A stretch of 15,134 nt of DNA, from assembly GCA_023424215.1 (NCBI GenBank), contig JAFAEC010000075.1:1-15134 (forward strand). The letters are read 5' to 3'. Positions 1 through 8,000 of the stretch are shown piece by piece; within the stretch, counting starts at the first letter, position 1; each line of letters begins with the position of its first letter. The notes below the pieces were generated by a model. It saw nothing but the letters and a program-made list of their open reading frames with translations, was not told the DNA's origin and did not search any database. The position numbers and the translations under genes were made by a program. Source of the stretch: Pseudomonadota bacterium. Its GTDB lineage: Bacteria > Pseudomonadota > Alphaproteobacteria > Caulobacterales > Caulobacteraceae.

Positions 1-83
1 GCGTGAGGCGGATGGACATGCAGACGCTCCCGACAGTTCTCCGCCGACGCTAGCCCGCCCTCTCGCGGACTGTCCACGCCTGA

Positions 84-731
84 TCAGAGCCGCGTCTCCC
101 ACGCCATCCAGACGGCCACCGCGGCGATGCCCAGCGCCGTCGCCGCCCGCATCCGCCGTCCCTGCATCCGCCGCATCACCGGTCCGCGCACCTGCGCCGC
201 GCCGAGCACGATCAGCGCATGAACGGCCACCGCCACCGCCAGATGCAGCCCGCCCAGCACCAGCGCCTGGGTCAGCGGCGATCCCCGCTCCGGGCGCATG
301 AAGGTCGGCAGCAGGGCGACGTAGAACAGCGCCGCCTTGGGGTTCAGCAGATTGCCGGTCATCCCGCGCAGGAACAGTCGCAGGCTCGAGTGGTGGTCGA
401 CGCCGTTCGCCGCCGCCGGGTCGCCGTCGCCGCGCCACGCCTCCCAGGCCAGCCACAGCAGGAACAGCACGCCGGCCCAGCGGATGACCTGGTAGATCGG
501 CGGCCAGATCAGCAGCGCCTCGGTCAGGCCGAAGGCGGCCGCCAGCATCCACGCCGCCAGCCCGACCGTCACCCCGGCCACCGCCGCCAGCCCGGCCGGC
601 CGGCCGCGTTGCAGCGAGACCAGCGCCAGCCAGCCCATGTTGGGCCCCGGCGTCAGCTCAACCAGGGCCACGCCGATCACGAACGGCAGCAGCACGCCGG
701 GATCGACCGGCCAGGGGGAATGGGGGATCAC
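84..731 (-). CDS. LysE/RhtB-family amino-acid exporter
   Basis: Predicted inner-membrane exporter of the LysE/RhtB translocator family, whose members export amino acids or related small metabolites; the substrate cannot be read from sequence. The 215-residue product has the family's N-terminal signature TPGPN at residues 27-31 after the first hydrophobic helix, a glycine-rich second segment, and about six membrane helices overall, the usual size for the family. I place the start at a GTG (729-731) because GGAGGAGG lies six bases upstream. The frame stays open to an ATG at 821, but that adds 30 charged residues unlike any LysE N-terminus and has no ribosome binding site. It is divergent from clpB and shares the intergenic region 732-874 with it. 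Family assignment is confident; substrate is unknown. Confidence 0.88.
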   Translation of the reverse strand: MIPHSPWPVDPGVLLPFVIGVALVELTPGPNMGWLALVSLQRGRPAGLAAVAGVTVGLAAWMLAAAFGLTEALLIWPPIYQVIRWAGVLFLLWLAWEAWRGDGDPAAANGVDHHSSLRLFLRGMTGNLLNPKAALFYVALLPTFMRPERGSPLTQALVLGGLHLAVAVAVHALIVLGAAQVRGPVMRRMQGRRMRAATALGIAAVAVWMAWETRL

Positions 732-783
732 GGACGCCTCCTCCCGCCGATCCTGGGCGCTCCGCTTCCGCGTCGCCACCCCC

Positions 784-812
784 CTTGTGTGGCTGGTTCG
801 CCACACCCAGAT
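784..812 (+). promoter_or_regulatory. Candidate RpoH-type promoter of clpB with inverted repeat in spacer
   Basis: CTTGTG at 784-789 and CCAGAT at 807-812 are separated by 17 bases, fitting the alphaproteobacterial heat-shock pattern CTTG...N17...CTATAT (exact CTTG, four of six matches in the -10). Transcription would begin near 818-820, about 55 bases before the clpB start. A perfect inverted repeat, GTGTGGC-N6-GCCACAC (787-806), fills the spacer and could be an operator. RpoH control of clpB is known in related bacteria; the site itself is inferred. Confidence 0.4.
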
Positions 813-846
813 TTGCGTCATCTCAAGACGCCGCCGCTCCCGGGGC

Positions 847-874
847 GTCAGGGTGCCTATCCGCCTGACAGGGG
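847..874 (+). promoter_or_regulatory. clpB leader hairpin next to ribosome binding site
   Basis: GTCAGG (847-852) and CCTGAC (864-869) form a perfect six-base-pair stem with an 11-base loop. The stem ends one base before the Shine-Dalgarno run AGGGG (870-874). Alternatively ATCC (859-862) can pair with GGAT (873-876), which would cover the ribosome binding site and the first start codon. Such a leader could tune translation, but this is inference from pairing alone. Confidence 0.35.
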
Positions 875-3469
<2,595 letters not shown>

Positions 3470-3550
3470 CCATCTATCCACAGGCCGTCCCCGTGAACGT
3501 CGGGAACAACACCGGAACATCTCGCCCCTAGCCCTACCATGTTCGTGTAA

Positions 3551-3560
3551 GATTCGAGTC
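3551..3560. other. Back-to-back GANTC (CcrM-type) sites
   Basis: GATTC and GAGTC adjoin at 3551-3560. GANTC is the recognition sequence of the cell-cycle-regulated methyltransferase CcrM in Caulobacter and related alphaproteobacteria. The pair sits in noncoding DNA between clpB and the next small gene, just before a strong hairpin. A regulatory role is only a possibility. Confidence 0.3.
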
Positions 3561-3566
3561 GGACTT

Positions 3567-3626
3567 CGGGCGCTGAGGGTTAGGAGCCTCAGCGCCCGGA
3601 TCAGCGGGCATGTGGCCGTCGCTGAG
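3567..3626 (+). other. Four-arm structured element with alternative pairings
   Basis: A 12-base-pair perfect stem, CGGGCGCTGAGG (3567-3578) with CCTCAGCGCCCG (3587-3598), has an eight-base loop. Directly after it, TCAGCG (3601-3606) pairs with CGCTGA (3620-3625). The four arms share one core, so arm 2 can pair with arm 1 or arm 4, and arm 3 with arm 1 or arm 4. No T-tract follows the first stem, so a simple intrinsic terminator for clpB is doubtful. Options are an attenuator or leader for the gene at 3708, a small RNA, or a processed clpB 3' end. The stems are seen directly; any function is inferred. Confidence 0.45.
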
Positions 3627-3690
3627 TGCAACTGGTGGGTCGCCGGCGCATATCGCGCAACGGCTTCCAGCGCGTCAAGGCCACGTCTTT

Positions 3691-3705
3691 GTTACCGGAC
3701 GTAAC
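3691..3705. promoter_or_regulatory. Candidate operator upstream of HTH gene
   Basis: GTTACCGGACGTAAC is an inverted repeat, GTTAC-N5-GTAAC, ending two bases before the ATG at 3708. A short dyad so close to the start of a predicted DNA-binding protein gene is a common autoregulatory layout. No clear Shine-Dalgarno sequence lies in this stretch. Confidence 0.35.
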
Positions 3706-3707
3706 TG

Positions 3708-3956
3708 ATGACCACACAGAAGAACCGCGGTCTCGGCCGCTGCGATGCCACGAAGGCAAGCATGCTGAAGGCTCTCCTCGCGCGAGGCACGCCCCAAGAT
3801 CTAAGCGCTTGGCTCGTGGGGGTGAACGGGGGGCGCGCGAATGACGTGCTTCACGGGCGGCTATTTGCCGACATTCCCGCGGCGAACGACAACGAGTTGA
3901 AAGCGTATCTCGAAGCCTCAGCCGATCGCTTTCAGCGCATAGCTGGAAGCATTTGA
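3708..3956 (+). CDS. Small predicted helix-turn-helix protein
   Basis: Hypothetical protein of 82 residues, probably cytoplasmic. The centre, about residues 25-55, reads as a short helix, then GVNGGRANDVLHGRLFADI. This resembles the GVNxGRxxxxxxGxxFxDI pattern I recall from small alphaproteobacterial proteins with a homeodomain-like helix-turn-helix, so DNA binding is likely but the target is unknown. Codon choice is less GC3-biased than in clpB or pnp (codons such as CTA, TTT, AAA, TTG, ATA appear), which hints at recent acquisition. A perfect intrinsic terminator follows eight bases after the stop, and an inverted repeat (3691-3705) precedes the start, so it looks like a self-contained, possibly autoregulated unit. 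No good Shine-Dalgarno is visible. An overlapping frame on the same strand (3626-3844) has no coding signs. Confidence 0.6.
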   Translation: MTTQKNRGLGRCDATKASMLKALLARGTPQDLSAWLVGVNGGRANDVLHGRLFADIPAANDNELKAYLEASADRFQRIAGSI

Positions 3957-3963
3957 CAGCAGG

Positions 3964-3995
3964 TGCCGCGCGTCTCCGACGCGCGGCATTTCGTT
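3964..3995 (+). terminator. Intrinsic terminator of the small HTH gene
   Basis: TGCCGCGCGTC (3964-3974) and GACGCGCGGCA (3978-3988) form a perfect 11-base-pair stem with a TCC loop, followed by TTTCGTT on the plus strand. It lies eight bases after the stop of the 3708 gene. The minus-strand side has no T-rich tail, so it mainly serves plus-strand transcription. Confidence 0.8.
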
Positions 3996-4011
3996 CCCTA
4001 CTTGGCCGCGT

Positions 4012-4806
4012 TCAGATCGCCTCCGCTGCCGCCCTGATCTCATCCGTCACCTCCCGCGCCCCGGGGATATCCCAGCAGCTGTCTTCCAACCGGAACAGCC
4101 ACCCGTTGGCGTGCTTGCTGTAGCGGGACCGCGCCTCCAGTCCCTCGTGCGGAAGTATGATGGCCCGCTGTACCCGACAGGCACCGTCGAACAGCACCGC
4201 CGCCAGATAGTCGAACTTCTTCTCCGGTAGCCGACGGAGGAAGCTCAGCTGGCGCGAGCCATTGTGCTTGGTCAACCGGCGGCTCTTGATCTGGTACCGG
4301 ACCCCGTCCTTGTCCGTGGCGTCGTGTCCCGCTGCTGAAGAATTCTCCAACTGCCAGCCGAAGGCGGTGGCGAATAGCAGTTCGGCATAGTCGCCGACCG
4401 GGCTGTTCGAGGTCCGGACCACCTCGCGCCGCCGTAGTTCGTCGAGGACCTCCGCGTGCAGGCGCAGGAGCTCCCGCACCGTAGCGCGACCCAAGGCTTC
4501 GGAGCGCGGCTGCGGCGGCTCCGCCGCGGCGATCGCAGGAGCAGAGGACACAGGTGCGTCGCCGTCGTAGACATCCCGCGGCACCGCCTTCCTCAGCATA
4601 TTGCCGAGGTTCATACGCTGCTGGCCCGGATTGAGGTGCGCGTACTGCTCGCTCTTGTCGATGCCGTATTCGAGCGCGACGGCGTGCAGGCGCTGAAGGT
4701 CCAGCGTGCCGTCCGGAGACGTCACCTGCGGTCCGAGCCACTGGTTGAAGGCGTCGTTCCTCGTCAGCTGCTCCCAGCGCTCGCGCCGCTCCTTGCTGAT
4801 CTTCAT
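4012..4806 (-). CDS. PD-(D/E)XK nuclease-like protein
   Basis: Protein of 264 residues that I cannot name firmly. The C-terminal half looks like a restriction-endonuclease-fold domain: E142 in GDYAELLF, D162 in SAAGHDATDKDG, then QIK at 172-174, giving the E-x(n)-D-x(n)-(E/Q)xK pattern, followed by a strand-rich region (FDYLAAVLFD) typical of the fold. It recalls the DUF6998-type domain, but I am unsure. The N-terminal 80 residues are helical and charged, with an NPGQQRMNLGNMLRK segment that may bind DNA or a partner; a Pro/Ala linker (about 82-103) joins the halves. I chose the ATG at 4804-4806 because the longer frame reads back into the palindromic repeat 4818-4952. The Shine-Dalgarno is weak. 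It is convergent with the HTH gene, with a terminator between them. A nuclease role in defence or DNA repair is inference. Confidence 0.6.
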   Translation of the reverse strand: MKISKERRERWEQLTRNDAFNQWLGPQVTSPDGTLDLQRLHAVALEYGIDKSEQYAHLNPGQQRMNLGNMLRKAVPRDVYDGDAPVSSAPAIAAAEPPQPRSEALGRATVRELLRLHAEVLDELRRREVVRTSNSPVGDYAELLFATAFGWQLENSSAAGHDATDKDGVRYQIKSRRLTKHNGSRQLSFLRRLPEKKFDYLAAVLFDGACRVQRAIILPHEGLEARSRYSKHANGWLFRLEDSCWDIPGAREVTDEIRAAAEAI

Positions 4807-4817
4807 CGGCTTTCCCA

Positions 4818-4952
4818 CTCCCCCTGCAAGCCAGCCTGCCGGTCGGTCGGAGGGAGTCAAGGACGCGCCCGTGCGGGCGCGCCGCGGCGCGGGCGCCGCA
4901 GGCCTTCCTTGACGCCCTCCGCCCCGGCCGGCGACGATCCCGGCAGGGGGAG
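4818..4952. repeat. Palindromic intergenic repeat, copy A
   Basis: A nested palindrome of about 135 bases between two genes. The outer stem is CTCCCCCTGC (4818-4827) with GCAGGGGGAG (4943-4952). The inner stem is CGGAGGG-A-GTCAAGG (4848-4862) with CCTTGAC-G-CCCTCCG (4907-4921). Two small hairpins fill the centre: GCGCCCG-N2-CGGGCGC (4865-4880) and GCGGCGC-N2-GCGCCGC (4884-4899). The left inner arm carries a GANTC site (GAGTC). It matches copy B at 7390-7516 in both arms but not in the centre. It codes for nothing; it resembles REP/BIME-type dispersed elements. Confidence 0.8.
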
Positions 4953-5026
4953 GGCGCAGACACCACTTCCTTCTCCCCCGAAGGGCCGGATGGTGAACCG
5001 GACCGCCTGCGAGGGAGCCCCCGGCC

Positions 5027-5446
5027 ATGACGACCCGCCGCCTGCTCGCCGCCCTCGGCCTGGTCTGGCTCGCCGCCCTGGCCGGCGTCGTCTGGATGAT
5101 GACGCTGGCCGGCATGCGCCCCCACCACGCGCTGTGGCTGCTCGTCGACACGGACATCGTGCTGAAGGCCTGCGCGGCGCTGTCGGTCGCCTCGGCCGCG
5201 TTCGCGATCGTCAGCGCGCGGACCGGAGCGCGGCCCCGCGCCCGGACCGGCGTCGCCGGCGCGCTCGCCTGGGGCGTTCTCGGCGCCCTCTACGGCGCGG
5301 CCAACGCCCGGAGCATGCTGATCGACATCAACCCGCCGATCCCCTTCGCCGTCTACGCCCCCAACTACGCCGCCGCCCTCCTCGTCCTGCTGATCGGCCT
5401 GACCGGCGCCATCCCCGGCCTGCTCAGCCTGCGGAGGCCTCGTTAG
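5027..5446 (+). CDS. Four-helix hypothetical membrane protein
   Basis: Unrecognised protein of 139 residues. Hydrophobicity by eye gives four membrane helices at about residues 5-27, 44-65, 76-94 and 112-134, with a short Arg-rich loop (about 66-75) that should lie in the cytoplasm. No catalytic motif is visible. The start is supported by GAGGGAG about nine bases before the ATG. It sits between palindromic repeat A and the first rhomboid gene on the same strand; the 53-base gap to that gene contains a promoter, so it is probably transcribed separately. Codon use is strongly GC3-biased and resident-like. Confidence 0.7.
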   Translation: MTTRRLLAALGLVWLAALAGVVWMMTLAGMRPHHALWLLVDTDIVLKACAALSVASAAFAIVSARTGARPRARTGVAGALAWGVLGALYGAANARSMLIDINPPIPFAVYAPNYAAALLVLLIGLTGAIPGLLSLRRPR

Positions 5447-5464
5447 GGGCGCCGCCCCCGCCGC

Positions 5465-5493
5465 TTGCCGGAGGATGGCTCCCCCCTCACACT
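5465..5493 (+). promoter_or_regulatory. Leaderless-type promoter of rhomboid gene 1
   Basis: TTGCCG (5465-5470), 17 bases, CACACT (5488-5493), then six C residues and the ATG. The -10 to ATG spacing places the transcription start at or next to the ATG itself, and no Shine-Dalgarno is present. Leaderless mRNAs are common in Caulobacter. The fit of both boxes and spacing is good; activity is inferred. Confidence 0.55.
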
Positions 5494-5499
5494 CCCCCC

Positions 5500-6213
5500 A
5501 TGACCCTCCCGCCCGAGCCCGCGCATCCCTCCGTCCTCGCCCGCACCACCGACGGCGCCGGCCAGCGCGGGGTGTTCGATGTGCGGACCTGGCGCGACGG
5601 GTACGGGCCGCGGGGCGAGGCCGGGCTGTGGCTGGCCGGCCTGCTGGTCGTCGGCTTCGCGGCCCAGATATTCAACGGCGGCCCGATCCCGTGGGGCCTG
5701 TCGGGGCAGGCCTTGGCCGAGGGGCGGGGCTGGACCCTGCTGACCCACATGTTCGTGCACGGCGGGGCGATGCACCTGATCATGAACCTCGGCGGGGTGA
5801 TGGCCCTGAGCGCCCCGGTGATGGTCCGCTTCGGGCGCGGGGCGGGGGCGTGGCTGCGCTACGCCGGGCTGTTCCTGCTCTCCGGCCTCGCCGGCGCGGC
5901 CCTCTACCTGGCCCTGCACCCGACGGGAGAGGTCCCGATGGTCGGCGCCTCGGGCGCCCTGTGCGGCCTGTGGGGCGCGGTGGCCCGCTACGCCCCCGAC
6001 GGCGGCATCGCCCCGCTGACCTCGGAACAGGTGCGCCGCAACGTCATCCCCTTCGTGCAGATGAACCTGGTCCTGTTCCTCATCCTCTTCGCCCTCGTCC
6101 GCCTCTCCGGCGGCGTCGGCGGCCTCGCCTGGGAAGCCCACCTCGGCGGCTTCCTGTTCGGCCTGCTGGCCGGGCCGTGGTTCGCGCTGCGCCGCCGCGC
6201 TCCCGCGAGCTGA
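5500..6213 (+). CDS. Rhomboid-family intramembrane serine protease (copy 1)
   Basis: Predicted inner-membrane protease cleaving substrate proteins within or near their membrane segments. The 237-residue product has the rhomboid core: HLIMN with H92 and N96 (oxyanion-side HxxxN), GASG with catalytic S151 (149-152), and catalytic H214 in EAHLGGFLFG. All key residues are present, so it should be active. The N-terminal 45 residues are hydrophilic and should be cytoplasmic; about six helices follow. I chose the ATG at 5500, preceded by a leaderless-type promoter. The frame is open much further upstream, but that part is antisense to the nuclease-like gene and crosses repeat A. A paralogue follows 42 bases downstream. 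The substrate is unknown. Confidence 0.9.
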   Translation: MTLPPEPAHPSVLARTTDGAGQRGVFDVRTWRDGYGPRGEAGLWLAGLLVVGFAAQIFNGGPIPWGLSGQALAEGRGWTLLTHMFVHGGAMHLIMNLGGVMALSAPVMVRFGRGAGAWLRYAGLFLLSGLAGAALYLALHPTGEVPMVGASGALCGLWGAVARYAPDGGIAPLTSEQVRRNVIPFVQMNLVLFLILFALVRLSGGVGGLAWEAHLGGFLFGLLAGPWFALRRRAPAS

Positions 6214-6243
6214 CGACCCCTCTACAACCGCCCCTTCCTCCGC

Positions 6244-6249
6244 CACACT
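6244..6249 (+). promoter_or_regulatory. Leaderless-type -10 box of rhomboid gene 2
   Basis: CACACT (6244-6249), then six C residues and the ATG at 6256, identical to the sequence before rhomboid gene 1. No convincing -35 lies 17 bases upstream (TCTACA at 6221-6226 is weak). It may be a weaker promoter, or gene 2 may be read mainly from the gene 1 transcript. Confidence 0.4.
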
Positions 6250-6255
6250 CCCCCC

Positions 6256-6981
6256 ATGACCCACCCGGCCGCCGTCCGTCCGCCGTTGTTCGGCCGCCGC
6301 TACAACCGCCGCGGGCAGCGCGTGGCGGGGCCGCCGTTTCACGACCCGCGCACCTGGCGGCTGCTGGCCTCCCCGGCCGGACTCCCCGGCTTCGCCCTGC
6401 TGGTCGTCTTCGGCGGGGTGCTGGCGGTGCAGACCTACGTCACCGGCCCGCAGGTCTGGGTGGTCTCTGGCGAGGTCCTGGCCGACGGCGGCTGGCACGC
6501 CCCCGTCGCCCACATGTTCGCCCATGCCGGCCCCGTGCACCTGCTGCTGAACGCCAGCGCCCTGCTGCCGCTGGCGGCGCTGGCGATGGTGCGGCTGGGC
6601 CCCGGCCCCGACGGCTGGCGGCGCTTCGCCCTGCTCTACCTCGGCGCCGGATTTTGCGGGGCGGCGCTGTTCCTCGCCTTCAATCCGACCGGCCCGGCGC
6701 TGATCGGCTCCTCGGGGGCCATCTTCGGCCTGTGGGGGGCCGTGTCGCGCATCCGCGCCGACGGCAGCTTCGCGCCGCTGCGCTCGCGGCAGGTCGGCGA
6801 CGAGGTGTTCTACTTCGCCCTGCTCAACGCCATGCTCTACGCGATCATCTTCGCCCTCGTCCGCCTCGGCGACGCCGCCATCGGCGGCATGGCGTGGGAG
6901 GCCCACGCCGGCGGCTTCCTGTTCGGCCTGCTCGCCATCCCCTGGCTGGCCCCGCGCACGCCGCCGCCGGCGACCGTTTGA
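6256..6981 (+). CDS. Rhomboid-family intramembrane serine protease (copy 2)
   Basis: Second rhomboid of 241 residues, a paralogue of the gene just upstream. It keeps HLLLN (H95, N99), GSSG with catalytic S153, and H217 in EAHAGGFLFG, so it should also be an active inner-membrane protease. Core segments such as the WEAH-GGFLFGLLA-PW stretch match copy 1, while the N-terminal region of about 50 residues has diverged (rich in Arg and Pro), as has the loop before the first conserved motif. It has no Shine-Dalgarno; a CACACT box lies six bases before the ATG. Its stop is one base away from the stop of the convergent YCII-like gene. A tandem duplication followed by divergence is the simplest origin; different substrates are possible but unproven. 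Confidence 0.9.
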   Translation: MTHPAAVRPPLFGRRYNRRGQRVAGPPFHDPRTWRLLASPAGLPGFALLVVFGGVLAVQTYVTGPQVWVVSGEVLADGGWHAPVAHMFAHAGPVHLLLNASALLPLAALAMVRLGPGPDGWRRFALLYLGAGFCGAALFLAFNPTGPALIGSSGAIFGLWGAVSRIRADGSFAPLRSRQVGDEVFYFALLNAMLYAIIFALVRLGDAAIGGMAWEAHAGGFLFGLLAIPWLAPRTPPPATV

Positions 6982-6982
6982 C

Positions 6983-7339
6983 CTACGCCGGGTCGCCCAG
7001 CACCGGCATCACCTCGACGCCGTCGCAGACGAAGATCGACATGTGCGGGTGGCCCTCGAACAGGCGCGTCGCCGCCTCGTGGCTGTCGGCGCGGACGACC
7101 ATGAAGACGGTCAGCTGGTTGACCCCGTCGGTCACCTCGCCGGCGTCGGAGATCCGCTTCGTCGGCCCCAGCGGTCCGCCGACATAGTCGATGACGTCGG
7201 CGTGGGCCTCTTCCCACGCCTTGACCGCAGCCACGCCCCTCTCGGCCGTCGCCGCCTGCTCAGCCTCGCTCATCGCCCGCCAGGCCTTCCACTTCGGCCC
7301 GGACTTGTCGCTGGTGAACACCGCCAGATAGCGCCCCAT
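6983..7339 (-). CDS. YCII-like small protein (dimeric alpha-beta barrel fold)
   Basis: Cytoplasmic protein of 118 residues resembling the YCII/DGPF-type ferredoxin-like proteins. It has an N-terminal strand (MGRYLAVF), a long helical stretch rich in Ala and Glu, a GGPLGPTKRIS loop, and a C-terminal HPHMSIFV-DGVEVMPV strand pair. Proteins of this kind often form dimeric barrels; enzymatic roles are mostly unknown, and I see no firm catalytic set. The ATG at 7337-7339 has GGAGG six bases upstream, which decides the start over a longer open frame running through the repeat. It is convergent with rhomboid gene 2, with a one-base gap. I recognise similar proteins in Caulobacterales from memory only. 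Confidence 0.65.
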   Translation of the reverse strand: MGRYLAVFTSDKSGPKWKAWRAMSEAEQAATAERGVAAVKAWEEAHADVIDYVGGPLGPTKRISDAGEVTDGVNQLTVFMVVRADSHEAATRLFEGHPHMSIFVCDGVEVMPVLGDPA

Positions 7340-7389
7340 CCCGTCCCTCCACGAAGAGCGGCGCCCGCAGGCGCACGAGCCCCCTTCAT

Positions 7390-7516
7390 CCCTTGCAGGC
7401 GAGGCTGCCGGACGGTCGGAGGGAGTCAAGGATGGCCTGCGGCCACCGCGGAGCGGCGCGCCCGGCGGGCGCCTCCTTGACGCCCTTCGACCGCCCGGCG
7501 ACGATCTTCGCAAGGG
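7390..7516. repeat. Palindromic intergenic repeat, copy B
   Basis: Second copy of the element at 4818-4952. The outer stem is CCCTTGC (7390-7396) with GCAAGGG (7510-7516). The inner stem is CGGAGGG-A-GTCAAGG (7417-7431) with CCTTGAC-G-CCCTTCG (7475-7489), with one G-T mismatch. Compared with copy A, both sides of the outer stem changed together (CCCCTGC/GCAGGGG against CCCTTGC/GCAAGGG), so pairing was kept while sequence changed. The GAGTC (GANTC) site in the left inner arm is conserved. The centre is unrelated to that of copy A. Confidence 0.8.
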
Positions 7517-7570
7517 TTCGAAGGAGGCTTCCGCGCCGACGGCGCGCCGCGCTTGACGCCCTCGTCCCGG
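7517..7570. repeat. Degenerate partial arm of the palindromic repeat
   Basis: Directly after copy B, CGCTTGACGCCCTCGTCCCGG (about 7550-7570) resembles the right inner arm of the element. A poor left-arm remnant, CGAAGGAGGC (7519-7528), precedes it. It reads as a decayed tandem copy. The 286 bases between the genes at 7339 and 7626 hold nothing else that I can support. Confidence 0.5.
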
Positions 7571-7625
7571 CGCCCAGGCCTCCCCTTCCCGGAACCGCCC
7601 CGCTTCCCCCGCCATTCCCCTCCCC

Positions 7626-8000
7626 ATGGAGCTGGCCGGCATCCCGTGGATCGAGACGGCGGCGCGGGCGCTGGAGGTGGCCGGGGTGGCCGTCATCCTC
7701 GCCGGCGTCCTGCTGGCCGCGGCCCTGTTCGCCCGCGACCTCGCCCGCCGCGCCCCCGGCCGCGACGCCTACGACCGGCTGCGCGCCAACCTCGGGCGCG
7801 GCATCCTGCTGGGGCTGGAGCTGCTGGTCGGGGCCGACATCATCGCCACCATCACCGCCCCGCTGAGCTTCGAGAGCCTCGGCCTGCTCGCCGCCGTGGT
7901 GGCGATCCGCACCTTCGTGTCGATCTCGCTGGAGATGGAGATCGGCGGCCGCTGGCCGTGGCGCCGCGCCGCCGAGGAGCAGGAGACGACCGAGCGCTAG
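7626..8000 (+). CDS. DUF1622 family membrane protein
   Basis: Inner-membrane protein of 124 residues matching the DUF1622 family. Conserved-looking segments are RANLGRGILLGLELLVGADII and IRTFVSISLEMEIGGRWPW, with three hydrophobic helices at about residues 14-36, 58-75 and 83-103. The charged C-terminus (RRAAEEQETTER) should be cytoplasmic. Function of the family is unknown. The start is the ATG at 7626 after a C-rich stretch with no Shine-Dalgarno, as seen for the rhomboid genes, so leaderless translation is possible, though the -10 (CCATTC) is poor. Its TAG stop overlaps the stop of the convergent DUF421 gene within the palindrome CTAG. Confidence 0.85.
   Translation: MELAGIPWIETAARALEVAGVAVILAGVLLAAALFARDLARRAPGRDAYDRLRANLGRGILLGLELLVGADIIATITAPLSFESLGLLAAVVAIRTFVSISLEMEIGGRWPWRRAAEEQETTER

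Noticed and set aside
1..83. A short frame starting with ATG at position 12
   Set aside because: It has 13 codons, no ribosome binding site and no recognisable content; nothing in 1-83 can be supported.
3567..3598. Intrinsic terminator of clpB
   Set aside because: The stem is strong, but the following bases (GATCAGCGG) have no T-run, so I list it as a structured element instead.
4807..5157. N-terminal extension of the nuclease-like gene up to an ATG at 5157
   Set aside because: It reads through palindromic repeat A and the start of the membrane protein gene at 5027, and its sequence has only repeat-derived Pro/Arg-rich residues.
5446..5458. GGGGC-GCC-GCCCC hairpin after the gene ending at 5446 as a terminator
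   Set aside because: The stem is only five base pairs, overlaps the stop codon and has no T-tract.
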